A stretch of 64,000 bases of DNA from Burkholderia sp. FERM BP-3421 (GTDB taxonomy: Bacteria; Pseudomonadota; Gammaproteobacteria; Burkholderiales; Burkholderiaceae), in NCBI RefSeq assembly GCF_028657905.1, contig NZ_CP117782.1:3410001-3474000 (forward strand), in the 5' to 3' direction. The position numbers and the translations under genes were made by a program. Positions 9,511 through 19,525 of this stretch are shown one piece after another; the first letter of the stretch is position 1, and every line of letters starts with the position of its first letter. The notes beneath the pieces were generated by a model that saw only the letters and a list, made by a program, of their open reading frames with translations, made no database searches and was not told the origin of the DNA.

Positions 9511-10863
9511 GTGCAAGTCACCGTCAACGAACACGACGCCGTCGAGCGCGTCGCCACGGCAAGCCCGGCCGGCAATCGGGAAGCGCAGGGACATGGGATG
9601 GACAAGCTCGTGATCGAAGGCGGCCAGCGTCTGCACGGCGAGATCGCCGTGTCCGGCGCGAAGAACGCGGCGCTGCCGATTCTGTGCGCGGGGCTGCTGT
9701 CCGCGGAGCCGGTCGAACTCGACAACGTGCCTAATCTGCAGGACGTGCGCACCACGCTCAAGCTGCTCGGCCAGATGGGCATGCGCACCGAGACGGACGG
9801 CGCGCGGGTGCGGCTCGACGCGGGGCGCGTCGACAGCCCGGTCGCACCGTACGAACTGGTCAAGACGATGCGTGCGTCGATCCTGGTGCTCGGCCCGCTC
9901 CTCGCGCGCTTCGGCGAGGCGAAGGTGTCGCTGCCGGGCGGCTGCGCGATCGGCGCGCGGCCGGTCGACCAGCACATCAAGGGTCTGCAGGCGATGGGCG
10001 CCGAGATCAGCATCGAGCACGGCTTCATCGAGGCGCGCGCGAAGCGCCTGAAGGGCGCGCGGATCGTCACCGACATGATCACGGTGACCGGCACCGAGAA
10101 CCTGCTGATGGCCGCCACCCTCGCCGACGGCGAGACGGTGATCGAGAACGCCGCGCGCGAGCCCGAGGTCAGCGACCTCGCGCACCTGCTGGTGGCGATG
10201 GGCGCGCGGATCGACGGGATTGGCACCGACCGGCTCGTGATCCGGGGTGTCGAGCGGCTGCACGGCGCGCGCCACGCGGTGATTCCCGACCGCATCGAGG
10301 CGGGCACGTTCCTGTGCGCGGTCGCGGCCGCGGGCGGCGACGTGACGCTGACGGGCGTGCGCCCGCACATCCTCGACGCGGTGATCGACAAGCTGCGCGA
10401 GGCCGGCGTGACGATAGTGGAAGGCGGCGACTGGCTGCGCGTGACGATGGACCGCCGCCCGTCGGCGGTGACCATCCGCACCTCCGAGTACCCGGCGTTC
10501 CCGACCGACATGCAGGCGCAGTTCATGGCGCTGAACACGATCGCGAGCGGCACCGCGCAGGTGGTCGAGACGATCTTCGAGAACCGTTTCATGCACGTGC
10601 AGGAACTGAACCGGCTCGGCGCGCACATCACGGTCGACGGCAACACCGCGCTCGTGACGGGCGTCGACACGCTGTCCGGCGCGAAGGTGATGGCGACCGA
10701 CCTGCGCGCGTCGGCGAGCCTCGTGATCGCCGGGCTGCGCGCGGAAGGCGAGACCCTCGTCGACCGCATTTACCATCTCGACCGCGGCTACGACCGGATG
10801 GAGACGAAGCTGACGGGTGTCGGCGCGAAGGTGCGCCGGATTTCGGGGAGCGATGCATCATGA
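9511..10863 (+). CDS. murA: UDP-N-acetylglucosamine 1-carboxyvinyltransferase MurA
   Basis: First committed step of peptidoglycan synthesis, transferring enolpyruvate from PEP to UDP-GlcNAc. The sequence shows the SGAKNAALPIL start of the EPSP-synthase fold and the fosfomycin-target cysteine in LPGGCAIGARPVDQH (Cys145, counted from the GTG). The start could be GTG 9511 (450 aa) or ATG 9598 (MDKLVIEGG, 421 aa); the latter matches the usual MurA N-terminus and the former adds a 29-residue tail. The stop overlaps the hisG ATG. Confidence 0.94.
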   Translation: MQVTVNEHDAVERVATASPAGNREAQGHGMDKLVIEGGQRLHGEIAVSGAKNAALPILCAGLLSAEPVELDNVPNLQDVRTTLKLLGQMGMRTETDGARVRLDAGRVDSPVAPYELVKTMRASILVLGPLLARFGEAKVSLPGGCAIGARPVDQHIKGLQAMGAEISIEHGFIEARAKRLKGARIVTDMITVTGTENLLMAATLADGETVIENAAREPEVSDLAHLLVAMGARIDGIGTDRLVIRGVERLHGARHAVIPDRIEAGTFLCAVAAAGGDVTLTGVRPHILDAVIDKLREAGVTIVEGGDWLRVTMDRRPSAVTIRTSEYPAFPTDMQAQFMALNTIASGTAQVVETIFENRFMHVQELNRLGAHITVDGNTALVTGVDTLSGAKVMATDLRASASLVIAGLRAEGETLVDRIYHLDRGYDRMETKLTGVGAKVRRISGSDAS

Positions 10864-11516
10864 ACGCACCGTTGACGCTGGCGCTCTCGAAAGGGCGTAT
10901 CTTCGAGGAAACCGTGCCGCTGCTCGCGGCCGCGGGCGTGCAGGTGGCCGAGGATCCGGAAACCTCGCGCAAGCTGATCCTGCCGACCACCGATCCGAAC
11001 CTGCGGGTGATCATCGTGCGCGCGTCCGACGTGCCGACCTATGTCGAGTACGGCGCGGCCGACTTCGGCGTGGCCGGCAAGGACGTGCTGATCGAGCACG
11101 GCGGTGGCGGGCTGTACCAGCCGATCGACCTCGACATCGCGCGCTGCCGGATGTCGGTGGCGGTGCAGGCCGGCTTCGACTACGCGAACGCGGTGCGGCA
11201 GGGCGCGCGGCTGCGGGTCGCGACCAAGTACCTGAACACCGCGCGCGAGCATTTCGCCGCGAAGGGAGTGCACGTCGACCTGATCAAGCTGTATGGTTCG
11301 ATGGAGCTGGCGCCGCTCGTCGGCCTCGCCGATGCGATCGTCGACCTGGTCAGCTCGGGCGGCACGCTGCGGGCGAACAATCTGGTCGAGGTGGAGGAGA
11401 TCATGCCGATCTCGTCGCGTCTCGTCGTGAATCAGGCTGCGCTGAAGCTCAGGCGCGCCGCGCTGAAACCGTTTCTCGACGCGTTCGAACGCGCGTCGCT
11501 GCGAAGCGGGGCCTGA
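10860..11516 (+). CDS. hisG: ATP phosphoribosyltransferase HisG (short form)
   Basis: A 218-residue short-form HisG that lacks the C-terminal ACT-like regulatory domain. LTLALSKGRIFEET at the start and the PRPP loop near DAIVDLVSSGGTLRANNL are visible. It catalyses the first step of histidine synthesis. Short forms usually need HisZ as regulatory subunit, and no hisZ is present in this window. The ATG overlaps the murA stop by 4 nt. Confidence 0.94.
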   Translation: MNAPLTLALSKGRIFEETVPLLAAAGVQVAEDPETSRKLILPTTDPNLRVIIVRASDVPTYVEYGAADFGVAGKDVLIEHGGGGLYQPIDLDIARCRMSVAVQAGFDYANAVRQGARLRVATKYLNTAREHFAAKGVHVDLIKLYGSMELAPLVGLADAIVDLVSSGGTLRANNLVEVEEIMPISSRLVVNQAALKLRRAALKPFLDAFERASLRSGA

Positions 11517-11558
11517 CCGCCTGGCGGTGAACAGCGCATTACCGGAACGGATAACAGC

Positions 11559-12881
11559 ATGTCTATCAAGATTCGCAAACTCGATTCGACGAAAGCGGGC
11601 TTCGATGCGGAGCTGCGCGCGGTGCTTGCGTTCGAGGCGAGCGAGGACGAGGCGATCGAGCGCTCGGTCGCGTCGATCCTGGCGGACGTGAAGTCGCGCG
11701 GCGACGACGCCGTGCTCGAGTACACGAACCGCTTCGATCGCCTGAGCGCGCCCAGCGTGGCCGCGCTCGAACTGCCGCGGGAAGAACTGGAGGCCGCGCT
11801 CGAGGCGCTGGAGCCGAAGCGCCGCGCGGCGCTCGAGGCGGCCGCCGCGCGCGTGCGCGGCTACCACGAGAAGCAGCGGATCGAGTGCGGCAGCCATAGC
11901 TGGCAGTACACCGAGGCCGACGGCACGGTGCTCGGCCAGAAGGTCACGCCGCTCGACCGCGTCGGCCTGTACGTGCCGGGCGGCAAGGCGGCCTATCCGT
12001 CGTCGGTGCTGATGAACGCGATTCCCGCGCGGGTCGCGGGCGTGGGCGAGATCGTGATGGTGGTGCCGACGCCCGAGGGCGTGAAGAACGAGCTGGTGCT
12101 CGCCGCGGCGAGCCTCGGCGGCGTCGACCGCGTGTTCACGATCGGCGGCGCGCAGGCGGTCGGCGCGCTCGCGTACGGCACCCGCACGGTGCCGGCCGTC
12201 GACAAGATCTGCGGCCCGGGCAACGCCTACGTCGCGTCGGCGAAGCGGCGCGTGTTCGGCACGGTCGGCATCGACATGATCGCGGGGCCGTCCGAGATCC
12301 TCGTGCTGTGCGACGGCACGACCGATCCGCACTGGGTCGCGATGGACCTGTTCTCGCAGGCCGAGCACGACGAACTGGCGCAGTCGATCCTGCTGTGCCC
12401 CGACGAGGCGTTCATCGCGCGCGTCGAGAAGGCGATCGCCGAGCTGCTGCCGACCATGCCGCGCCAGGACGTGATCCGCGCGTCGCTCGAAGGGCGGGGC
12501 GCGCTGATCAAGGTGCGCGACATGGCCGAAGCCTGCCGGATCGCGAACGACATTGCGCCGGAGCATCTGGAGATCTCCGCGCTCGAGCCGCAGCAATGGA
12601 GCCAGCAGATCCGCCATGCGGGCGCGATCTTCCTCGGCCGCTACACGAGCGAGAGCCTCGGCGACTACTGCGCGGGCCCGAACCACGTGCTGCCGACCTC
12701 GCGCACCGCGCGCTTTTCGTCGCCGCTCGGCGTGTACGACTTCTTCAAGCGTTCGAGCCTGATCGAGGTGAGCGCGGAAGGCGCGCACACGCTCGGCGAG
12801 ATCGCGTCGGAACTCGCCTACGGAGAGGGGCTGCAGGCGCACGCGAAGAGCGCCGAGTTCCGCATGAGACAGGGCGGCTGA
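11559..12881 (+). CDS. hisD: Histidinol dehydrogenase HisD
   Basis: A 440-residue zinc enzyme performing the last two oxidations of histidine synthesis. The conserved core VDKICGPGNAYVASAKR, the GPSEILVLCDG loop and the zinc/active-site segments SQAEHDE and GPNHVLPTSRTARF are all present. Length is normal. It lies 42 nt after hisG. Confidence 0.96.
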   Translation: MSIKIRKLDSTKAGFDAELRAVLAFEASEDEAIERSVASILADVKSRGDDAVLEYTNRFDRLSAPSVAALELPREELEAALEALEPKRRAALEAAAARVRGYHEKQRIECGSHSWQYTEADGTVLGQKVTPLDRVGLYVPGGKAAYPSSVLMNAIPARVAGVGEIVMVVPTPEGVKNELVLAAASLGGVDRVFTIGGAQAVGALAYGTRTVPAVDKICGPGNAYVASAKRRVFGTVGIDMIAGPSEILVLCDGTTDPHWVAMDLFSQAEHDELAQSILLCPDEAFIARVEKAIAELLPTMPRQDVIRASLEGRGALIKVRDMAEACRIANDIAPEHLEISALEPQQWSQQIRHAGAIFLGRYTSESLGDYCAGPNHVLPTSRTARFSSPLGVYDFFKRSSLIEVSAEGAHTLGEIASELAYGEGLQAHAKSAEFRMRQGG

Positions 12882-12966
12882 CGCCGTCCGCATCGGTTTC
12901 GCCACCGCGCGGGGCGGCTCGCCGCCCCGCCGATCACACGCCGGCGCCAAGCGCGCCGCTCGACCC

Positions 12967-14037
12967 ATGACCACGCCACAAGACATCATCCGCCCCGACG
13001 TGCTCGCGATGACGAGCTACCCGGTTCCGGACGCGCAGGGCTTCGTGAAGCTCGACGCGATGGAGAACCCGTACCCGCTGCCCGAGGCGCTCGCGGCCGA
13101 GCTGGGCGCGCGCCTCGCGCAGGTCGCGCTGAACCGCTATCCGGCGCCGCGGCCCGCCGCGCTGCTCGACAAGCTGCGCGCGACGATGCGGGTGCCCGCC
13201 GGCTGCGAACTGATGCTTGGCAACGGTTCCGACGAGTTGATCAGCCTGATGTCGGTCGCCTGTGCGAAGCCGGGCGCGAAGGTGCTCGCGCCGGTGCCGG
13301 GCTTCGTCATGTACGAGATGTCGGCGAAGTTCGCGCAGCTCGAATTCGTCGGCGTGCCGCTCAAGGCCGACCTGACGCTCGACGTCGACGCGATGCTCGC
13401 GGCGCTCGAGACGCACCGGCCGGCGCTCGTCTACCTCGCGTATCCGAACAATCCGACCGGCACGCTGTACGCCGACGAGGACATCGAGCGCATCGTCGCG
13501 GCGGCGCGTTCGAGCCTTGTCGTGATCGACGAGGCCTACCAGCCGTTCGCGCAGCGCAGCTGGATGCCGCGCGCGGCCGAGTTCGACAACGTGGTCGTGA
13601 TGCGCACGGTGTCGAAGCTCGGGCTCGCCGGGATTCGGCTCGGCTACCTGGCCGGCCCGCCCGCGTGGCTGACGCAGTTCGACAAGGTCCGCCCGCCCTA
13701 CAACATCAACGTGCTGACCCAGGCGGCGGCCGAGCTGCTGCTCGACCACGTCGAGGTGCTCGACGCGCAGGCGGCCGAATTGCGCGCCGAGCGCACCCGG
13801 CTCGCGCAGGCGGTCGGCGCGCTGTCGGGCGCGACCGTGTTCCCGAGCGCCGGCAACTTCCTGCTGGTGCGGGTGCCGGACGCGGCGGCGGTGTTCGAGC
13901 GGCTGCTGACCGAGCGGATCCTGATCAAAAACGTGAGTAAAATGCACCCATTGTTGGCCAATTGCGTGCGTTTGACGGTTGGGTCTCCCGAGGAAAACGC
14001 CCGCCTGCTGGCCGCCCTGGCACTTGCGCTGCCCTGA
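12967..14037 (+). CDS. hisC: Histidinol-phosphate aminotransferase HisC
   Basis: A 356-residue class I/II PLP aminotransferase. The PLP lysine is Lys217 in RTVSKLGLAGIRLGYL. Also visible are LGNGSDELI, the YPNNPTG substrate loop and VIDEAYQPF. It converts imidazole acetol phosphate and glutamate to histidinol phosphate. It lies 85 nt after hisD and 55 nt before hisB. Confidence 0.95.
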   Translation: MTTPQDIIRPDVLAMTSYPVPDAQGFVKLDAMENPYPLPEALAAELGARLAQVALNRYPAPRPAALLDKLRATMRVPAGCELMLGNGSDELISLMSVACAKPGAKVLAPVPGFVMYEMSAKFAQLEFVGVPLKADLTLDVDAMLAALETHRPALVYLAYPNNPTGTLYADEDIERIVAAARSSLVVIDEAYQPFAQRSWMPRAAEFDNVVVMRTVSKLGLAGIRLGYLAGPPAWLTQFDKVRPPYNINVLTQAAAELLLDHVEVLDAQAAELRAERTRLAQAVGALSGATVFPSAGNFLLVRVPDAAAVFERLLTERILIKNVSKMHPLLANCVRLTVGSPEENARLLAALALALP

Positions 14038-14092
14038 CGGGCCAGCGCGCTTCGCAGTCCCCATTTACATCCGTTCAAACCGAGGTATCCCC

Positions 14093-14680
14093 ATGCGTGT
14101 GGCGGAAGTCGTTCGCAACACCAGCGAAACGCAGATCCGAGTGAAGCTCAATCTCGACGGCACCGGCCAGCAGAAGCTGGCCACCGGCGTGCCGTTCCTC
14201 GACCATATGCTCGACCAGATCGCCCGCCACGGGCTCGTCGACCTCGAGGTCGAAGCGCATGGGGACACGCATATCGACGACCACCATACGGTCGAGGATG
14301 TCGGCATCACGCTGGGCCAGGCCGTCGCGAAGGCGATCGGCGAGCGCAAGGGCATTTGCCGCTACGGCCATTCGTACGTGCCGCTCGACGAGGCGCTGTC
14401 GCGCGTCGTGATCGATTTCTCCGGCCGGCCGGGGCTCGAATTCCACGTGCCGTTCACGCGCGCGCGGATCGGCAGCTTCGACGTCGACCTGTCGATCGAG
14501 TTCTTCCGCGGTTTCGTGAACCATGCGGGCGTCACACTGCACATCGACAATCTGCGCGGCATCAACGCGCACCATCAGCTCGAAACGGTGTTCAAGGCGT
14601 TCGGCCGGGCGCTGCGCATGGCGGTGACGCTCGACGAGCGCGCGGCCGGGCAGATCCCGTCGACGAAGGGCAGCCTCTGA
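14093..14680 (+). CDS. hisB: Imidazoleglycerol-phosphate dehydratase HisB
   Basis: A 195-residue monofunctional dehydratase with the duplicated metal-binding motifs: VPFLDHMLDQIARHG and DTHIDDHHTVEDVG in the first half, FRGFVNHAGVTLHI and GINAHHQLETVFKAFGRALR in the second. The ATG at 14093 (MRVAEVVRNT) gives the family-standard N-terminus. The open frame continues upstream to 13979 but would overlap hisC. Confidence 0.95.
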   Translation: MRVAEVVRNTSETQIRVKLNLDGTGQQKLATGVPFLDHMLDQIARHGLVDLEVEAHGDTHIDDHHTVEDVGITLGQAVAKAIGERKGICRYGHSYVPLDEALSRVVIDFSGRPGLEFHVPFTRARIGSFDVDLSIEFFRGFVNHAGVTLHIDNLRGINAHHQLETVFKAFGRALRMAVTLDERAAGQIPSTKGSL

Positions 14681-14733
14681 TTCTCCGCTGACGCGGATCA
14701 CCCTCTTGGCCGCGGCCTGCGCGGCGGCTTGCG

Positions 14734-15354
14734 ATGGACCTGGTCAAATCATTCATCTCGCTGCTCGCGCTGATCAATCCGCTCGGCGCGATCCCGTTCT
14801 TTCTGAGCCTGACGGCGCAGCAGACGGACGTGGAGCGCCGCCACACGATCCGGATCGCCGCGATGTCGGTGTTCTGCGTGATCACGGTGACCGCGCTGCT
14901 CGGCCAGCAGATCATCCGCTTCTTCGGGATCTCGGTCGGCTCGCTCGAGGTCGGCGGCGGCATCATCATGCTGTTGATGGCGATCACGATGCTGAACGCG
15001 CAGATCGGCAATACGCGCTCGACGCCCGAGGAGCGCGACGAGGCGGAATCGAAGAACAGCATCGCGGTGGTGCCGCTCGCGATTCCGCTCCTGACCGGCC
15101 CGGGTTCGATCAGCACGGTGATCGTCTACGCGGCGAACGCGACGCACTGGTACGACCGGCTCGGGCTGGTCGCGATCGGTGCGATCCTCGCGCTGCTGTG
15201 CTTCATCGCGATGCGGCTTGCCGAGCCGATCGCGCACTGGATCGGCCGCACCGGCATCAACATCGCCACGCGTCTGATGGGTTTGATGCTGTCGGCGCTG
15301 GCGGTGGAATTCATCGTCGACGGACTGAAGGCTTTGTTGCCTGCTCTGAAATGA
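14734..15354 (+). CDS. MarC family integral membrane protein
   Basis: A 206-residue protein with about six hydrophobic segments. MarC/YchE hallmarks are the N-terminal LALINPLGAIPFFLSLT, the middle EVGGGIIMLLMAITMLNAQ, and VPLAIPLLTGPGSISTVI. Function is unknown despite its name. It interrupts the histidine genes, and its TGA overlaps the hisH ATG, so it is co-transcribed with them. Confidence 0.88.
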   Translation: MDLVKSFISLLALINPLGAIPFFLSLTAQQTDVERRHTIRIAAMSVFCVITVTALLGQQIIRFFGISVGSLEVGGGIIMLLMAITMLNAQIGNTRSTPEERDEAESKNSIAVVPLAIPLLTGPGSISTVIVYAANATHWYDRLGLVAIGAILALLCFIAMRLAEPIAHWIGRTGINIATRLMGLMLSALAVEFIVDGLKALLPALK

Positions 15355-15992
15355 AAACTTCGATTGCGATTGTGGATTATGGGATGGGCAACCTGCGCTC
15401 GGTCGCGCAGGCGCTCAGGAAGGCCGAGCCGGCCGCGGACGTGACGATCGTCGACCAGCCCGCGGCGATCCGCGCGGCCGACCGCGTGGTGCTGCCGGGC
15501 CAGGGCGCGATGCCGGACTGCATGCGCTGCCTCGGCGAGTCGGGCCTCCAGGAGGCGGTGCTCGAAGCCGCGCGCAACAAGCCGCTGCTGGGCGTGTGCG
15601 TGGGCGAGCAGATGTTGTTCGACTGGAGCGCCGAGGGCGGCACCGACGGGCTCGGCCTGATGCCGGGCAAGGTGCTGCGCTTCGAACTCGACGGCCGGCT
15701 GCAGGACGACGGCTCGCGCTTCAAGGTGCCGCAGATGGGCTGGAACCGCGTGCGCCAGAGCCGCGCCCACCCGTTGTGGGACGGGGTGCCCGACGACGCA
15801 TACTTCTACTTCGTGCACAGCTACTACGTGGCGCCGGCCGAGGCTGCGCTGACGGTCGGCGAGACGCTGTACGGCGCGCCGTTCACGTCGGCGGTGGCGC
15901 GCGACAATCTCTTCGCGACCCAATTTCACCCGGAGAAAAGCGCGGAAGTGGGGCTGCGGCTGTACCGCAACTTCGTGCACTGGAATCCGTGA
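15351..15992 (+). CDS. hisH: Imidazole glycerol phosphate synthase glutaminase subunit HisH
   Basis: A 213-residue class I glutamine amidotransferase. The nucleophile is Cys83 in LLGVCVGEQMLF, and the His/Glu of the triad are in ATQFHPEKSAEVG. It supplies ammonia to HisF. The ATG at 15351 overlaps the marC-family gene stop. Confidence 0.95.
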   Translation: MKTSIAIVDYGMGNLRSVAQALRKAEPAADVTIVDQPAAIRAADRVVLPGQGAMPDCMRCLGESGLQEAVLEAARNKPLLGVCVGEQMLFDWSAEGGTDGLGLMPGKVLRFELDGRLQDDGSRFKVPQMGWNRVRQSRAHPLWDGVPDDAYFYFVHSYYVAPAEAALTVGETLYGAPFTSAVARDNLFATQFHPEKSAEVGLRLYRNFVHWNP

Positions 15993-16155
15993 ACGTGGCG
16001 CGCGTGCCACAGCCGGCGCGCGCAGCGGCCACCGTCCGGTGGGCGTGAGGCACGAATTTACCGAAAGAGTTGTACTAAACTAGCGAGACGACAGGGTGCC
16101 GGATGGGCCGGCGCGCGTCTCAACCCTCATTTTTCCCACATAACACCCGATTGCT

Positions 16156-16911
16156 ATGCTGCTGATTCCGGCCATCGATCTTAAAGACGGTCAGTGTGTA
16201 CGCCTCAAACAAGGCGATATGGACCAGGCGACGATTTTTTCCGAGGATCCCGCGGCGATGGCGCGCAAGTGGGTCGATCTCGGTGCGCGACGGCTGCATC
16301 TAGTCGATCTCGATGGCGCCTTCGCCGGCAAGCCCAAGAATCTCGAGGCGATCGAGGCGATCCTCGCGGAGGTCGGCAGCGAGGTGCCGGTTCAGCTCGG
16401 CGGCGGCATCCGCAGCCTCGAGACCATCGAGAAGTATCTCGACGCGGGCCTGTCGTACGTGATCATCGGCACCGCGGCCGTGAAGGATCCGGGCTTCCTG
16501 CAGGACGCGTGCAGCGCGTTCGCGGGCAGCATCATCGTCGGGCTCGACGCGAAGGACGGCAAGGTCGCGACCGACGGCTGGAGCAAGCTGACCGGCCACG
16601 AGGTCGTCGATCTCGCGCGCAAGTTCGAGGATTACGGCGTCGAGTCGATCATCTATACCGACATCGGCCGCGACGGCATGCTGCAAGGCATCAATATCGA
16701 GGCGACGGTGAAGCTCGCGCAGGCGGTCGGCATTCCGGTGATCGCGAGCGGCGGCCTGTCGAACCTCACCGATATCGAGCAACTGTGCGAAGTGGAGGAG
16801 GATGGCGTCGAGGGGGTGATCTGCGGTCGCGCGATCTATTCCGGCGACCTCGATTTCGCCGCGGCGCAGCGCCGCGCGGACGAACTGAACGGCGAGCTGG
16901 ACGACGCCTGA
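16156..16911 (+). CDS. hisA: ProFAR isomerase HisA
   Basis: A 251-residue TIM barrel with catalytic aspartates in LLIPAIDLKDG (Asp8) and IYTDIGRDGML, and phosphate-binding loops LGGGIRSLE and ASGGLSNLTD. It isomerises ProFAR to PRFAR. A 163-nt gap separates it from hisH, the largest in the his cluster, and may hold an internal promoter. Confidence 0.96.
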   Translation: MLLIPAIDLKDGQCVRLKQGDMDQATIFSEDPAAMARKWVDLGARRLHLVDLDGAFAGKPKNLEAIEAILAEVGSEVPVQLGGGIRSLETIEKYLDAGLSYVIIGTAAVKDPGFLQDACSAFAGSIIVGLDAKDGKVATDGWSKLTGHEVVDLARKFEDYGVESIIYTDIGRDGMLQGINIEATVKLAQAVGIPVIASGGLSNLTDIEQLCEVEEDGVEGVICGRAIYSGDLDFAAAQRRADELNGELDDA

Positions 16912-16986
16912 GCGGGCGCGGCCCGAGCCGCCCCGTCCCCACCGCCGCCCGCCCGGGCGGCCTTACCGCGGCATTTGCGCAACATC

Positions 16987-17759
<773 letters not shown>

Positions 17760-17760
<1 letters not shown>

Positions 17761-18173
17761 TGAGCGATTCCGCAACGACGGGCAACTGGCTCGACAAGGT
17801 GCGCTGGGACGCGAACGGCCTCGTGCCGGTGATCGCGCAGGAGGCGTCGACGAACGACGTGCTGATGTTCGCGTGGATGAACCGCGACGCGCTCGCGAAG
17901 ACCATCGAGACGAAGCGCGCCGTGTATTTCTCGCGCTCGCGCCAGCGCCTGTGGTTCAAGGGCGAGGAGTCGGGCCACGTGCAGCACGTGCACGAGGTGC
18001 GGCTCGATTGCGACGAGGACGTGGTGCTGCTGAAGGTCGAGCAGGTGTCGGGCATCGCGTGCCACACCGGCCGGCACTCGTGCTTCTTCCAGAAATTCGA
18101 AGGCAGCGCCGACGACGGCGAATGGGTCGCGGTCGATCCGGTGCTGAAAGATCCCGAGCATATCTACAAATGA
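17760..18173 (+). CDS. hisI: Phosphoribosyl-AMP cyclohydrolase HisI
   Basis: A 137-residue monofunctional cyclohydrolase (E. coli has a HisI-HisE fusion). Metal-binding motifs are DCDEDVVLLKV and the cysteines of ACHTGRHSCFF. SRSRQRLWFKGEESGHVQ is the substrate region. The ATG shares the last base of the hisF stop, and the hisI stop overlaps the hisE ATG. Confidence 0.95.
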
Positions 18174-18535
18174 CGTCAACCACCGAAGACACACTGCTGC
18201 GCCTCGCGGCGGTGATCGACAGCCGCAGGGGCGGCGATCCCGAGCAGTCGTACGTATCGCGCCTGTTCCACAAGGGCGACGACGCGGTGCTGAAGAAGAT
18301 CGGCGAGGAGGCCACCGAAGTGGTGCTCGCCGCCAAGGACGTGCGGCAGGGCGGCGCGCCGACGGCGCTCGTCGGCGAGGTCGCGGACCTGTGGTTCCAC
18401 TGCCTCGTGATGCTGTCGCATTTCGATCTGAGCCCGGCCGACGTGGTGGCCGAGCTGGAGCGCCGCGAAGGTTTGTCGGGCCTTGAGGAGAAAGCGCTGC
18501 GCAAGAGCCGCGAGCGCGAGGAAAACGGCGGCTGA
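18170..18535 (+). CDS. hisE: Phosphoribosyl-ATP pyrophosphatase HisE
   Basis: A 121-residue all-alpha NTP pyrophosphatase. GDDAVLKKIGEEATEVVLAAKD contains the Mg-binding E-E-x-x-E helix, followed by EVADLWFHCLVML. It hydrolyses PR-ATP to PR-AMP. Overlaps hisI by 4 nt. Last gene of the histidine pathway in this operon. Confidence 0.95.
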   Translation: MTSTTEDTLLRLAAVIDSRRGGDPEQSYVSRLFHKGDDAVLKKIGEEATEVVLAAKDVRQGGAPTALVGEVADLWFHCLVMLSHFDLSPADVVAELERREGLSGLEEKALRKSREREENGG

Positions 18536-18566
18536 GCCGGCTGCGGACTGCGCAGTCGAGGACTGC

Positions 18567-18622
18567 GCGTCCCTGACCGGGCGTCCCTAACCGGGCGTCC
18601 CTGACCGGGCGTCCTTGGCTGG
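18567..18622. repeat. Four tandem 14-bp units in the hisE-DUF4870 gap
   Basis: Four head-to-tail copies of GCGTCCCTGACCGG; the first and third are identical, the second has one change and the fourth several. They occupy most of the 125-nt gap between hisE and the next gene. No hairpin or T-run is attached. Probably slippage-derived. Confidence 0.8.
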
Positions 18623-18660
18623 CCGTCCCGGAAAACTGTCATCAATTGGGGGTTAACATC

Positions 18661-19050
18661 ATGCAAGATTCGCCGGGTCAGTTTCCGCCCTCGTACCAGA
18701 GCGCGTCCGAGAGCGAGCGGCAGAATTCGTTGCGCACCCTGACGCACGTGCTGTACGCGCTGTACGCGATCCATTGGTTGACGGGCGGCATCACCGGGAT
18801 CATCGCGATCATCATCAACTACGTGAAGCGCGGCGATGTGGTCGGCACCGCGTACCAGGCCCATTTCGAATGGCAGATCCGCACCTTCTGGCGCGCGCTG
18901 ATCGCCTATCTGATCGGGTTCGCGCTGCTGTTCGTCGGGATCGGCTTCGTGGTGCTGGGCGCGGTCTGGCTCTGGACGCTCTACCGTATCATCAAGGGCT
19001 GGCTGTTCCTGTACGACAACAAGACGCTCGATCCTCAGGCGTGGTTCTGA
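18661..19050 (+). CDS. DUF4870-like small membrane protein
   Basis: A 129-residue protein with a polar N-terminus (about 1-35), then three hydrophobic segments (around YALYAIHWLTGGITGIIAII, then ALIAYLIGFALLFVGIGFVV, then VWLWTLYRIIKGWLFLY). The HFEWQIRTFW motif between helices fits the DUF4870/YidC-neighbour-like family of small membrane proteins. Function unknown. ATG 18661 is preferred to the in-frame TTG 18646. Co-directional with hisE and hinT. Confidence 0.75.
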   Translation: MQDSPGQFPPSYQSASESERQNSLRTLTHVLYALYAIHWLTGGITGIIAIIINYVKRGDVVGTAYQAHFEWQIRTFWRALIAYLIGFALLFVGIGFVVLGAVWLWTLYRIIKGWLFLYDNKTLDPQAWF

Positions 19051-19069
19051 GCGGGTGGATGCCGGGAGC

Positions 19070-19438
19070 ATGATGGATCACGATCCGAACTGCCTGTTCT
19101 GCCGCATCGCGGCGGGCGAGGTGCCGAGCGCGAAGGTGCACGAGGACGACGAGTTCGTCGCGTTCCGCGACATCCGCCCTGCAGCCGAGACGCACGTGCT
19201 GGTGATTCCGCGCCGGCATCTGCCGACATTGTCGTCGGCGCGCGCGGAAGACGCGCCGCTGCTTGGTAGAATGATGATCCTCGTCGCGCGCCTCGCCGAA
19301 CAGCTGGGCTGCGCGTATACGGGCGGCGAGACCGGGTTCCGGACGGTGATCAACACCGGGCCGGGCGGCGGGCAGGAGGTCTACCACCTGCACGCGCATA
19401 TCCTGGCCGGGCCGCGTCCGTGGCATCGCATGGGGTGA
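19070..19438 (+). CDS. HIT-family nucleotide hydrolase (HinT-like)
   Basis: A 122-residue histidine-triad protein. CLFCRIAAGEVPSAKVHEDDE at the start and the active-site VYHLHAHILAG triad near the end match HinT-type purine nucleoside phosphoramidases. Start ATG 19070 (or the adjacent ATG 19073). It lies 19 nt after the DUF4870 gene, in the common Burkholderia order hisE-DUF4870-hinT-tatA. Confidence 0.92.
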   Translation: MMDHDPNCLFCRIAAGEVPSAKVHEDDEFVAFRDIRPAAETHVLVIPRRHLPTLSSARAEDAPLLGRMMILVARLAEQLGCAYTGGETGFRTVINTGPGGGQEVYHLHAHILAGPRPWHRMG

Positions 19439-19525
19439 CGGGCGTTTCCGTCACGGGACTGAATTGACGCCGGCATCGCCGGCATGTTGCGCCGCCGTCG
19501 CGGCGACGCTTGGGAGAGTGGCATC

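Noticed and set aside
13979..14092. Upstream start for hisB
   Set aside because: The frame is open to 13979 but overlaps hisC; ATG 14093 gives the standard HisB N-terminus.
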